Of a stretch of DNA of 64,000 bases, positions 44,169 to 53,091 are shown piece after piece. Source of the stretch: Paraburkholderia dioscoreae. Lineage in GTDB: Bacteria; Pseudomonadota; Gammaproteobacteria; Burkholderiales; Burkholderiaceae. A program made the translations under genes and the position numbers. The stretch's first letter is position 1; every line of letters begins with the position of its first letter. The DNA is taken from the NCBI RefSeq assembly GCF_902459535.1, contig NZ_LR699554.1, positions 1,612,001 to 1,676,000 on the forward strand, in the 5' to 3' direction. The notes under the pieces were generated by a model. It ran no database searches. It saw nothing but the letters and a program-made list of their open reading frames with translations, and was not told the DNA's origin.

Positions 44169-46847
44169 ATGGATAAACATTACCTGACGCCGCTGTTCTC
44201 CCCCAACTCGATCGTGGTGTTCGTCGGCAAGGCCGACGAACCGGACAGTCAAACCCATTACGGCCGGGCCGTGAGCGCCCTGATACGGGAGAGCGGCTTC
44301 GCCGGACCGGTCACGTTTCTCGACGTGGGCATGACCGGCACGCTCGGCGAACTGGCCCATTCGCGCGCGGATCTGGCGGTCATCGCCCTGCCGGACGACG
44401 AGTTGCCGTCCGCTCTGGAAGTCGCCGGGCGTATTCAATGCCAGGCGGCACTGATCATTTCAACCGGTGTCGATCAGGCGCATGCCAAAGATCTGCACGC
44501 CATTGCGCGCAAACACGGCATTCAGTTGCTAGGGCCGAACTGTCTCGGCTATCAACGCCCACGGCTGAACATCAACGTCGGCGTCGTGGGACCGCTGGCG
44601 CAGCAGGGACCGCTCGCCCTCGTTTCGCAGTCGGGTGCGCTGACCTCTTCGATACTCGACTGGGCCGACAAGAATGCAGTCGGCTTCTCGACCGTGGTAT
44701 CGCTCGGGCCGAATACCGCCGTGGATCTCGCGCAAACCCTGGATTTCCTCGCAACCGACCCGGCCACCCATAGCATCGTGATCTACATGGAAGGCATCAC
44801 GAACGCGCGCCGGTTTCTCAGCGCCCTGCGCGCGGCGGCCATTACCAAGCCCGTGGTGGTGCTCAAGGCTGGCCGCAAGGCCGCTGCGTCGCAGGCGGCG
44901 CTCACCCATTCGGGCAACATCATCGGCAGCGACGAGGTCTTCGATGCGGCTTTGCGCCGCGCCGGCGCAGTGCGCGTGAGATCGTTCGCCCAGTTGTTTT
45001 CCGCCGCGAAGTGTCTTGCCTCGCGCTATCGTCCGGTCGGCTCACGGCTGGCGATCGTGACCAATGGCGGCGGGCCCGGCGTGCTGGCCGTCGACTGGCT
45101 CACCGAACTGGGCCTCGTCCTCGCGCGACTCTCGCCCGACACGAGCGCGGCACTCGCGCCGCAATTGCCGCGGCTCGCGACCATTGCCAACCTGCTCGAT
45201 CTGTCCGAAGAGGCCGGCCCGCAACACTACCGCGCGGCCGCCGCTGCCTGCGCCGCGGATAGCGAGGTGGACGGTATCCTGGTGATCTATTCGCCCAAGC
45301 TGGGCGTGGATCCGACCGCGGTGGCACAGGAACTGGTGCTCGCCAGCGCCAACATCGGCAAGCCGCTTCTGACCTGCTGGATGGGCGACCAGAAGGTCGC
45401 CGAGGCGCGCGAAATCATCAACGGCGCCGGCATCGCCACCTTCCGTTCACCCGAAGCGGCTGTCGATGCCTTCAGCAATATCGCCTCCTTCTATCAGAAT
45501 CAGCAACTGCTGCAGCAGACTCCGCCTCCGCTGTCGCAACTGGCCAAACCGGATCTGGCGGGCGCGCACATCCTGATTGAAAGCGTGCTGGCCGAACGGC
45601 GCAAAGTGCTGACGGAAATGGAATCGAAAGCGCTGCTGGCGGCTTTCCATATTCCGATCACGCAAACCATCCTCGCCCACAACGCCAACGAAGCGATGCT
45701 GATTGCCAGCCAGATCGGCTATCCGGTCGCGCTGAAAATCGACTCGCCCGACATTGCGCACAAATCCGACGTTCAGGGCGTCGTCCTCAACGTGCTCAAC
45801 GCCACCAGCGTGCGCGATATCTACAACGACATGATCGCGACCGTGCGCCGGCTCAGGCCGGACGCACGGATCAACGGCGTGACCATTCAGAAAATGTCCG
45901 GCAAGAAGCACGGGCGCGAGCTGTATATCGGAGTGGTCACGGATCAGCCGTTCGGTCCGGTTATCACGTTCGGCGCGGGCGGCACCATGATCGAGCTGAT
46001 CAACGACCGCGCGGTCGAATTGCCGCCGCTCAACCAGTTCCTCTCGCAACGCCTGATCCAGCGGGTGCGTTCGGCTGAAACGCTGGGTGAGTGGCGCGGC
46101 GCGCCGGCCGTGCGCAGCGAGGCGATCGAGCACGTGCTGTTGCGCGTATCGGAGATGGTGTGCGCACTGCCGCAACTGCGCGAGATGGACATCAATCCGC
46201 TGATCGTGGACGAAGCCGGCGCGCTGGCGGTCGATGCGCGCGTGGTGATCGACAACGCGCAACCGCTGCTGCACAGCTACGACCATCTGTCGATCCTGCC
46301 GTACCCTTCCAGCTACACGCAGGAATGGCCCATGCGCGGGGGCGGACAATATACGTTGCGCCCGATCCAGCCGGACGACGCCGAAATGCTGCAGGCCTTC
46401 GTGCGCAAGCTGTCGGACCGGTCGCGCTATTACCGCTTCGTGTCGTCGCTGCGCGAACTTTCCGTGCCCATGCTGGCGCGTTACACGCTGATCGACTACG
46501 ACCGTGAAATGGCGCTGGTGGCGGTCTGCAAGGAGCGTACCGCGACCGACGACGGCGAGTTCACCGAAACCGAGCGCATGATCGGCGTTTCACGCTACAT
46601 TGCCAACCCCGACCTCACGAGTTGCGAGTTTTCGCTAGTCGTGGATGACGACTTCAGCGGCCAGGGACTTGGCTCGCGTCTGATGCTGTCGATCATGGAG
46701 GTTGCGCGCCACAAAGGCCTGAGTGAAATCGACGGCCTCGTGCTGGTCAAGAATACCAACATGCTGAAACTGATGAAAAACCTCGGCTTCCATGTGCAGA
46801 CCTACGCCGAAGATCCTGATTTCAAACTCTGCAGCAAGACCTTGTAA
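44169..46847 (+). CDS. Pat/PatZ-type protein lysine acetyltransferase (ADP-forming acyl-CoA synthetase-like plus GNAT)
   Basis: 892 residues, close to E. coli PatZ (886) with the same order. Residues ~1-470 are CoA-binding and ligase domains like ADP-forming acetyl-CoA synthetase (LLGPNCLGYQRPRLNINVG, LVSQSGALTSSILDWADK). Residues ~480-700 are the ATP-grasp part (IGYPVALKIDSPDIAHKSDV). Residues ~725-890 are a GNAT domain (DYDREMALVAV, DDFSGQGLGSRLMLSIME). Unlike E. coli PatZ, the segment ASQAALTHSGNIIGSDEV keeps the His used for phosphoryl transfer in active ADP-forming synthetases. The domain may thus still bind or turn over acyl-CoA. PatZ acetylates and inhibits acetyl-CoA synthetase and other enzymes. 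Confidence 0.9.
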   Translation: MDKHYLTPLFSPNSIVVFVGKADEPDSQTHYGRAVSALIRESGFAGPVTFLDVGMTGTLGELAHSRADLAVIALPDDELPSALEVAGRIQCQAALIISTGVDQAHAKDLHAIARKHGIQLLGPNCLGYQRPRLNINVGVVGPLAQQGPLALVSQSGALTSSILDWADKNAVGFSTVVSLGPNTAVDLAQTLDFLATDPATHSIVIYMEGITNARRFLSALRAAAITKPVVVLKAGRKAAASQAALTHSGNIIGSDEVFDAALRRAGAVRVRSFAQLFSAAKCLASRYRPVGSRLAIVTNGGGPGVLAVDWLTELGLVLARLSPDTSAALAPQLPRLATIANLLDLSEEAGPQHYRAAAAACAADSEVDGILVIYSPKLGVDPTAVAQELVLASANIGKPLLTCWMGDQKVAEAREIINGAGIATFRSPEAAVDAFSNIASFYQNQQLLQQTPPPLSQLAKPDLAGAHILIESVLAERRKVLTEMESKALLAAFHIPITQTILAHNANEAMLIASQIGYPVALKIDSPDIAHKSDVQGVVLNVLNATSVRDIYNDMIATVRRLRPDARINGVTIQKMSGKKHGRELYIGVVTDQPFGPVITFGAGGTMIELINDRAVELPPLNQFLSQRLIQRVRSAETLGEWRGAPAVRSEAIEHVLLRVSEMVCALPQLREMDINPLIVDEAGALAVDARVVIDNAQPLLHSYDHLSILPYPSSYTQEWPMRGGGQYTLRPIQPDDAEMLQAFVRKLSDRSRYYRFVSSLRELSVPMLARYTLIDYDREMALVAVCKERTATDDGEFTETERMIGVSRYIANPDLTSCEFSLVVDDDFSGQGLGSRLMLSIMEVARHKGLSEIDGLVLVKNTNMLKLMKNLGFHVQTYAEDPDFKLCSKTL

Positions 46848-46900
46848 TGAATCCGTGCGCGGGCCTTCGTGCCCGGTTGACCGGTAGTCGTCCGCAGCGG

Positions 46901-46956
46901 TTGGCGTGGGTCGGCGTCGGTCGGCGTCGGTCGGCGTGGGTCGGCGTGGGTCGGCA
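46901..46956. repeat. 10-bp tandem repeat (minisatellite)
   Basis: About five and a half copies of a 10-mer TCGGCGT(G/C)GG stand head to tail, in exact 10-nt register, from 46901 to 46956, between the acetyltransferase stop and the LysR stop. The first copy is TTGGCGTGGG, and the last is cut to TCGGCA. Confidence 0.9.
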
Positions 46957-46960
46957 TATC

Positions 46961-47992
46961 TCACGCGCCTGGCGGCGTGACTGAGCGGGCCGCCGCATCG
47001 CTTCGCGCTTCATCCCGGGCCGGACCGATCGCGAGGCCCGCCTGCGCCAGCACGCGCCGCAGCCCCAGCTTCGGATACTGCCGGTCCACCGCGCGCACGT
47101 CGGCGCGCGTCTCGTCGAGAATCCAGTCGCGCACGTCGGCAGCCACGGGCCGCAACGGCCGACTCTCCGGCCACACCAGGCAGCAGCGCCGGTTCGTCAC
47201 GATCAGTTCCTCTTCGGCCGGCAGCAGCGCGCCTTCGAGAAGCCAATGCGACACCACGTTGAGCCAGCCGAGCGCGACGCCCTGCCCAAGCAACGCCGCC
47301 TGCACGACGATGGCGTAGTCGTTGAAACTCAGCATGCTCGCGGCGTGCCGCCCCTGTGCCGCGAACGCGGCGAACCGGTCATGCCAGCCGCGCTCGCCGT
47401 CGTCCATCACGATCACCGTGTCGCCGTGCTTGCGGCCCGCCTCGGTCGCCGCTGTCTCGTGATAGCGGCGGTTGCACACCGGCAGCAGCGTCTCCGGCAT
47501 CACGAGCATGCTGTTCTCGCCGATCTCGTCCTCGCGCAGAAAGCGCATGCCGAGATCCACGTCGACGAGCGGGCCGCCGATTCGCCCCGAGATCAGTTGA
47601 AACCGCAAGTCCACATTCGGAAACGCCTGGTTCAGACGGCTCATGCGCGGCATCAGCCAGTGCGTGGTGAACGCGGTGGACACCGACAGCGTGACCGACT
47701 CGACACCGGTTGCGCGCGCCTCGATCTCGCGTATCGCGCTTTCTATGCCGTTGAAGCCTTCGGATATCTTCCGGTAGAGGATTCTGCCGTTTTCGGTCAG
47801 TTCGATTCCACCTCGCACGCGCTCGAACAGGCGCACGCCGAGATGGTCTTCCATGCGCGAGAGCATGCGGCTCACCGCGGGCTGGCTGACATATAACTCC
47901 TGCGCCGCGCGCGTGAAGTTGCCGCAGCGCGCGGCCGCTTCGAACACGAACAGCGCGTTGGCGCTAGGCAGTTTTTTGCGAAGGTTGGGCAT
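46961..47992 (-). CDS. LysR family regulator of the polyamine-type ABC locus
   Basis: 343 residues. The N-terminal winged HTH reads LPSANALFVFEAAARCGNFT then RAAQELYVSQPAVSRMLSRM. The C-terminal effector domain contains VTLSVSTAFTTHWLMPRMSR and VDVDLGMRFL, of the GcvA/DSDA-like LysR branch. The C-terminal ~40 residues are low in complexity and rich in Ala/Arg. It is divergent from the ABC ATPase gene at 48094, and its start codon is inside a GGGCAT-N11-ATGCCC repeat, typical of an autorepressing LysR. Confidence 0.9.
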   Translation of the reverse strand: MPNLRKKLPSANALFVFEAAARCGNFTRAAQELYVSQPAVSRMLSRMEDHLGVRLFERVRGGIELTENGRILYRKISEGFNGIESAIREIEARATGVESVTLSVSTAFTTHWLMPRMSRLNQAFPNVDLRFQLISGRIGGPLVDVDLGMRFLREDEIGENSMLVMPETLLPVCNRRYHETAATEAGRKHGDTVIVMDDGERGWHDRFAAFAAQGRHAASMLSFNDYAIVVQAALLGQGVALGWLNVVSHWLLEGALLPAEEELIVTNRRCCLVWPESRPLRPVAADVRDWILDETRADVRAVDRQYPKLGLRRVLAQAGLAIGPARDEARSDAAARSVTPPGA

Positions 47993-48009
47993 GACCTGAT
48001 GTTATGCCC
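47987..48009. promoter_or_regulatory. LysR box, T-N11-A inverted repeat
   Basis: GGGCAT (47987-47992), an 11-nt spacer, then ATGCCC (48004-48009). This is a perfect 6-bp inverted repeat with the T-N11-A core of LysR-type sites. It covers the ATG of the LysR gene (47990-47992) and lies 85 nt upstream of the ATPase gene. Confidence 0.65.
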
Positions 48010-48093
48010 TATCCAACAATTTGGGAATTGCCGCCAAAAATGGCACGGCCTATATTTTCCCTAACGCAGGCTTCTACAGCGAGACAGGACGCA

Positions 48094-49170
48094 ATGGACG
48101 CACGAGCGAAAACAGGTGTTTCAATCCGATCGGCAGCGAAACGTTATGGCCACGTGGTGGCCCTCGACGACGTTTCGCTCGACATCGCCCCCGGCGAATT
48201 CGTCTCGCTGCTCGGTCCCTCGGGGTCGGGCAAGACCACCCTGCTCGGCATTCTCGGCGGCTTCGTGCAGCCCAGTTCGGGGGCGGTCTGGGTCGGCGAG
48301 CGCGACATTACATTTGCGCCGCCGCACAAGCGGGACATCGGCATCGTGTTTCAGAACTACGCGCTGTTTCCGCATATGAGCGTGGGCGAGAACGTGGCGT
48401 TTCCGCTGCGCGCGCGGCGTCAGCCGAAAGCGACGTGGGCCAGGAAGGTTGCCGACGCGCTCGCGATGGTCGAGCTCCCCGGCTACGAGAATCGCGGTAT
48501 CGGCCAGTTGTCGGGCGGCCAGCGCCAGCGCGTGGCGCTCGCCCGCGCGATGGTGTTCGAGCCGCAACTGATCCTGATGGACGAGCCGCTCTCCGCGCTC
48601 GACAAGCAGCTACGCGAAACCATGCAGATCGAGTTGCGGCGGTTGCATCGCAAGCTCGGCGCGACGATCGTCTATGTGACGCACGACCAGCGCGAGGCGC
48701 TCACCATGAGCGACCGCGTGGCCGTGCTGAAGAACGGCCGGCTCGTGCAGATCGATACGCCCGAGCGGCTCTACGACCGCCCCTGCGACGCGTTCGTGGC
48801 GAGCTTCATCGGCGAAGCGACACTGCTCGCCGTAACGCGCGCCGGCGACGATGCCGTGCGTCTCGGCGATACGGTGCTGCGCACCGCGCACCCGCTGCCG
48901 CACGGCGACAGGCTGCTGCTCGCGGTGCAGACCGAGAAGCTCGTGATCGATAGCGGCGAGCCGCACGCGGGCGTCAACCGTCTGTCGTGCCGGGTCACCG
49001 AGGTGCTGTATCAGGGCGAAAGCCTGCGCGTGTTCGCGACCCTCGCCGACGGCACCGCCATCAGCCTCAGACAGCCCGGCGGACACGACGCGCGCCGCCG
49101 CATTCCCGAGCCCGGCGCGCCGATGAACGTCGTACTCGATCCGCAGGACACGATTGTCGTGCCCGCCTGA
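48094..49170 (+). CDS. ABC transporter ATP-binding protein (PotA-like)
   Basis: 358 residues from 48094, preceded by ACAGGACGCA; the frame opens 90 nt earlier but that part has no ribosome site. Walker A is LLGPSGSGKTTLLGILGGF, the Q-loop VFQNYALFPHMSVGENV, the signature LSGGQRQRVALARA and Walker B LILMDEPLSALDKQ. The D-loop and switch His (VTHDQREALTMSD) follow. The last ~110 residues are a TOBE domain. This is the energy subunit of a polyamine/opine-type importer. The permeases are at 51306-53005 and the likely binding protein is at 56656-57714 on the other strand. Confidence 0.94.
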   Translation: MDARAKTGVSIRSAAKRYGHVVALDDVSLDIAPGEFVSLLGPSGSGKTTLLGILGGFVQPSSGAVWVGERDITFAPPHKRDIGIVFQNYALFPHMSVGENVAFPLRARRQPKATWARKVADALAMVELPGYENRGIGQLSGGQRQRVALARAMVFEPQLILMDEPLSALDKQLRETMQIELRRLHRKLGATIVYVTHDQREALTMSDRVAVLKNGRLVQIDTPERLYDRPCDAFVASFIGEATLLAVTRAGDDAVRLGDTVLRTAHPLPHGDRLLLAVQTEKLVIDSGEPHAGVNRLSCRVTEVLYQGESLRVFATLADGTAISLRQPGGHDARRRIPEPGAPMNVVLDPQDTIVVPA

Positions 49171-49253
49171 TTCCGCTCCGATAGTCCCTGCCCACGTCCG
49201 GGCAAACCCTCTCCCGATTCACTATTCACAGCACACTGCAAAAGGATGATTTC

Positions 49254-49967
49254 ATGAACCTCACCGATTTCAAGGTCCTGACGTTCGACGTCGTCGGCAC
49301 GCTCATCGACTTCGAGCGCGGCGTACTCGGCTCCGTGCGCCGCCTTGGCGGCCCGGCCGCGAAAGACCTGACCGACGACCAGATCTTCGAGCCGTACCTG
49401 CGCGGCCGTGCGGCCCATCCGGGCCGTTCGAGCCATGAAATGGCGAACGTCTATCTGTCGCTGGCCAGGGAACTCGGTCTGCCCGACGACCCGCAATCGG
49501 CTGCCGCCTTTCAGCGCGACGTACTCGAATGGCCGGCGTTCGCGGATTCGGTCGCGGCGCTCAAGCGTCTGCGCAAACACTTCCGGCTGGTTGCCATGAC
49601 CAATGCGGACCGCGTGGCGCTGTCGGCCTACGCGCACACGCTCGGCGACCCGTTCGACGACACCGTCTGCTGCGACGAAACCGGCGTCGCCAAGCCCGAT
49701 CCGCAATTCTTCGCGTACAACCGCGGCCGTCAGGCGGCGTTCGGCTACAAGTTTGGTGAAATCCTGCATACCGCGCAGAGCCAGTATCACGACATCGGCG
49801 TCGCCACCCGGCTTGGCTATGCGACCTGCTGGATCGAACGCCGCCAGGGCGTGAAAGGCTTCGGCGGCACGCCCGTGCCGGAAGCCGTCACCACGCCGAC
49901 TTTCAAGTTTGCGACGCTCGGCGCGCTCGCGGACGCCGTCGAAGCCGAAGCACGCCTCGCCGCCTGA
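49254..49967 (+). CDS. HAD-superfamily protein, haloacid-dehalogenase type
   Basis: 237 residues, start behind AAAAGGATGATTTC. HAD motif I is LTFDVVGTLIDFE: the first Asp is present, but the second position is Val, unlike phosphatases (DxD) and closer to 2-haloacid dehalogenases (DxYGT). Motif II is in LVAMTNADR and motif III/IV in ETGVAKPDPQFF. An active dehalogenase is possible but unusual in an uptake locus; a modified hydrolase acting on a polyamine-derived or opine compound is more likely. It is 83 nt after the ATPase gene and 4 nt before the FAD oxidase gene. Confidence 0.85.
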   Translation: MNLTDFKVLTFDVVGTLIDFERGVLGSVRRLGGPAAKDLTDDQIFEPYLRGRAAHPGRSSHEMANVYLSLARELGLPDDPQSAAAFQRDVLEWPAFADSVAALKRLRKHFRLVAMTNADRVALSAYAHTLGDPFDDTVCCDETGVAKPDPQFFAYNRGRQAAFGYKFGEILHTAQSQYHDIGVATRLGYATCWIERRQGVKGFGGTPVPEAVTTPTFKFATLGALADAVEAEARLAA

Positions 49968-49971
49968 GCCG

Positions 49972-51309
49972 ATGCTCGCGCCGCCGACATCCCACACGCC
50001 CCCGCCTGATTCGCTCTGGCGGGCGCTCCTCGCCGCCTCGCCCGGCGCCGGTGCGGCGCTCAGCACCGGCGTGCCGCTCGCGCGCGATCTCGAGGTCGAG
50101 GTCGCGGTGATCGGCGCGGGCTATTCGGGCCTTGCCGCCGCGTATGCGCTGCAAAAGCGCGGCGTCGACTGTGTGGTGCTCGATGCGAACCCGGTGGGCT
50201 GGGGCGCGAGCGGGCGCAACGGCGGCGTGGTGTCGTCCAAGTTCAGACTGTCGTTTCCCACGATCGACAGGCTGCATGGCCTCGACACCGCGAAACGCAT
50301 GCACCGCCTCGCGCACGAAGGCGTGCGGGTGGTCGAGACGCTGGTCGATGAATTCCAACTCACGCGCGCCCGCTTCGAACAGACCGGCAGCCTGCGCTGC
50401 GCTCACACGGAGGCTGCGTTCGCCGCGATTCGCGCCGAAGCCGACTGGGTTCGCGCGAATCTCGGCGATACCTCGATGACCGTGCAAGCGCGCGCCGAGA
50501 TCGAACACGAGACCGGTTCGAAGGGCTTTGTCGGCGGCGTGCTGAGCGCGGACGCCGGCACCATTCTGCCGCTCGAATACGTGCGCGGACTCGCGCGCGG
50601 CCTTACGCTGCGCGGTGTGCCGATCTACGAATCGACGCCGGTGCAGCAGATGCATCGCGCACCCGGCGAGACGCGCGTGACGCTGCGCACGCCCGGCGGC
50701 ACGGTGCGCGCGAAGCAGGTCGTCGTCGCGACCAATGCGTATTCGGATCTCACGGCGGCGACCTCGGCATATCAGCGCGAACTCGTACCGTTTCGCAGTG
50801 CGATGATCGCCACCGAGCGCCTTTCCGCCGAACTCGATGCGCGCCTGATGGTCGAGCGCCGCAGCTACACCGAAACGCGGCGCATGATGAAGTGGTTCCG
50901 CAAGGTGGACGGCCGCATGCTGTTTGGCGGACGCGACGCGTTCGGCAAGGAAGGGCAAACCAGCGGCTTCGACGCGCTGCAGCGTGCGATGGTCGCGCTC
51001 TTTCCGGATCTCGCGGACGTGCGCGTGGAATATCGCTGGTCGGGCTATGTGGGCATGACGTTCAACTCGTTGCCGCACGTTGGGCGCAGCGACGACGCCA
51101 CGACCTTTTGTCTGGGGTATAACGGAGCAGGCGTTGCGATGGCGAGCCTGCTCGGCCAGCATGCCGCCGCGCTCGCGCTCGGCGAAACACCCGAGCTTTC
51201 GCTGCTCGGCGCACCCGGCTTGCGGCCCGTGCCCTTTCATTCGCTGCGCGCGCCGGGTGTGAGACTCGTTGCGGCGTGGTATCAGTTTCTCGACGCCGTA
51301 GGTGCATGA
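49972..51309 (+). CDS. FAD-dependent amine oxidase (DAO/PuuB-like)
   Basis: 445 residues from 49972; the frame is open upstream, but that part overlaps the HAD gene in another frame. The FAD-binding dinucleotide motif is VAVIGAGYSGLAAAYALQKR, followed by GWGASGRNGGVVSSKF, typical of the D-amino-acid-oxidase/PuuB group. RWSGYVGMTFNSLPHVG lies near the C-terminus, with the second FAD motif around YNGAGVAMASLLGQ. It likely oxidises a secondary amine such as a glutamylated polyamine or another imported amine. Its stop overlaps the permease start (ATGA). Confidence 0.88.
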   Translation: MLAPPTSHTPPPDSLWRALLAASPGAGAALSTGVPLARDLEVEVAVIGAGYSGLAAAYALQKRGVDCVVLDANPVGWGASGRNGGVVSSKFRLSFPTIDRLHGLDTAKRMHRLAHEGVRVVETLVDEFQLTRARFEQTGSLRCAHTEAAFAAIRAEADWVRANLGDTSMTVQARAEIEHETGSKGFVGGVLSADAGTILPLEYVRGLARGLTLRGVPIYESTPVQQMHRAPGETRVTLRTPGGTVRAKQVVVATNAYSDLTAATSAYQRELVPFRSAMIATERLSAELDARLMVERRSYTETRRMMKWFRKVDGRMLFGGRDAFGKEGQTSGFDALQRAMVALFPDLADVRVEYRWSGYVGMTFNSLPHVGRSDDATTFCLGYNGAGVAMASLLGQHAAALALGETPELSLLGAPGLRPVPFHSLRAPGVRLVAAWYQFLDAVGA

Positions 51310-52214
51310 TGACAACCGCCAAACGGATGCTCCAGGGCACCACCTCGATGCAAGCCACCGGGTCCGATCCCGCCGCGTGCTATCAGCGCCGCGAGGACCG
51401 CACGATGCTTCTGCTGATGGCGCCGGCGCTCCTCGTGATCGTCGTGCTGCTGGTCGTGCCCCTCGCGTGGCTGTCGTGGCAGTCCATCTATCACGACGGC
51501 TTCACGTTCGAAAACTACCGGCGCATGTTCACGGGCGCGTACCTCGAAACGTTTCTGCTGACCTTCAAGCTGAGCATCATCGTGACCGTCGTCACGCTGC
51601 TGCTCGGCTATCCGGTTGCCTACTTCGCCGCGTCGTTGCCACCCAGGCTGAGCGCGCTCGTGCTCGGCATGGTGATTCTGCCGTTCTGGACCAGCGTCCT
51701 GGTGCGTACCTACGCATGGCTCGTGCTGCTACAGCGCACGGGGTTGGTCAACAAGGCGCTGATCGCTTCGGGCCTGATCGACCGGCCGGTGCAACTCGCC
51801 TATAACCAGTTCGGCACGGTGATCGCGATGGTTCACATCCTGCTGCCGTTCATGGTGCTGCCGCTCTATTCGGCGATGCAGAAAATCCCGTCGAATCTTT
51901 CGCAAGCCGGCGCGAGCCTGGGCGGCTCGCCGCTGCACGTATTCCTTCGCGTGTTCCTGCCGCTCTCGATGAGCGGTGTCTTCGCCGGCGTGACGCTCGT
52001 GTTCGTGCTGTGCCTCGGCTTCTACATCACGCCCGAACTGATGGGCGGCGGCAAGTCGATCATGGTGTCGATGGTGGTGAGCCGCAACATCGAGATCTAC
52101 AACAGCTGGGGCGCGGCGAGCGCGGTGAGCGTCGTGCTGCTGATCTGCGTGTTCGCGATCTTCTATGCCGCGAGCCGCGTGGTGCCACTCGAAAAGACCC
52201 TGGGCGCGAAATGA
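51306..52214 (+). CDS. ABC transporter permease 1
   Basis: 302 residues with about six membrane helices (LLLMAPALLVIVVLLVVPLA; YLETFLLTFKLSIIVTVVTL; and later ones). The EAA-type loop that docks on the ATPase reads SQAGASLGGSPLHVFLRVFL. It belongs to the PotB group. The start ATG at 51306 overlaps the preceding stop by 4 nt; a later Met at 51348 is a possible alternative. The N-terminal ~25 residues are polar and cytoplasmic. Its stop overlaps the next permease (ATGA). Confidence 0.92.
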   Translation: MMTTAKRMLQGTTSMQATGSDPAACYQRREDRTMLLLMAPALLVIVVLLVVPLAWLSWQSIYHDGFTFENYRRMFTGAYLETFLLTFKLSIIVTVVTLLLGYPVAYFAASLPPRLSALVLGMVILPFWTSVLVRTYAWLVLLQRTGLVNKALIASGLIDRPVQLAYNQFGTVIAMVHILLPFMVLPLYSAMQKIPSNLSQAGASLGGSPLHVFLRVFLPLSMSGVFAGVTLVFVLCLGFYITPELMGGGKSIMVSMVVSRNIEIYNSWGAASAVSVVLLICVFAIFYAASRVVPLEKTLGAK

Positions 52215-53005
52215 GCAAACTCCCGTTCGGACGGATCGTCCTCGGCGCGGTCGTCGTGCTGATCCTGCTGTTCCTGATGGTGCCGGTGCTGATCGTCGTG
52301 CCGCTGTCGTTCTCCGATACGCGCTTCATGACCTTCCCGCCGCCGGCCTACTCGCTGCGCTGGTATCACTCGTTCTTCGACAACCCCGCGTGGATCGACG
52401 CCGCGCGCACGACGCTGACCGCTTCGATCAGCGCCGCGCTGATCGCCACGCCGCTCGGCGTGGCCGCCGCGTACGCGATCCAGAACGGCACCCACTGGAT
52501 CATGCGCTATCTGCGCACATTGCTGATGTTGCCGCTGATGGTGCCGATCATCATCGTCGCGGTGGGGGTGTTTTTCGTGTACTCGCAGGCCGGCTACGTG
52601 AACACGCTCGGCGGCCTGATTCTCGCCGACACGATGCTCGGCCTGCCGTACGTGCTGATCTCGGTCGGCGCCGATCTGCGGACCTTCGACCGCACTCAGG
52701 AGATGGTCGCGCGCAGCCTCGGCATGAATCGCTTTCGTAGTTTCATGGCCGTGACGCTGCCGCAGATCAAGGCGAGCGTGGTTTCCGGCGCGGTATTCGT
52801 GTTCATTCAGGCACTCGATGAAACGGTGGTCGCGCTGTTCGTGTCGGGCGGCTCGAACCAGACACTCACACGCCGCATGTTCGTCACGCTGCGCGACGAG
52901 ATCGACCCGACCATTGCCGCGATCAGCACCATGTTGACCGCGCTCACGCTCTGCCTCGTAATGATCGTCGTGGTGAGCCGCCGTTCGGGCGCGGCACGCG
53001 CCTGA
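52211..53005 (+). CDS. ABC transporter permease 2
   Basis: 264 residues, six membrane helices (RIVLGAVVVLILLFLMVPVL first). The EAA loop is EMVARSLGMNRFRSFMAVTL. This is the PotC-like partner of the gene before it; the two form the channel of the importer. The start overlaps the previous stop by 4 nt, so the two are coupled. It is the last gene of the rightward part of the locus, 86 nt before hipA, which is on the opposite strand. Confidence 0.92.
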   Translation: MSKLPFGRIVLGAVVVLILLFLMVPVLIVVPLSFSDTRFMTFPPPAYSLRWYHSFFDNPAWIDAARTTLTASISAALIATPLGVAAAYAIQNGTHWIMRYLRTLLMLPLMVPIIIVAVGVFFVYSQAGYVNTLGGLILADTMLGLPYVLISVGADLRTFDRTQEMVARSLGMNRFRSFMAVTLPQIKASVVSGAVFVFIQALDETVVALFVSGGSNQTLTRRMFVTLRDEIDPTIAAISTMLTALTLCLVMIVVVSRRSGAARA

Positions 53006-53091
53006 TTTCTTCGCTCAAGACACCGATTGGGTATTGCGGGTTTGGCGACCGGGCCGATTCGTTAGAGTCGACCTTTTCGAGGGTCGATGCA

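Noticed and set aside
46848..46900. GC-rich hairpin after the acetyltransferase gene
   Set aside because: It lacks a T-run, so I do not call it a terminator.
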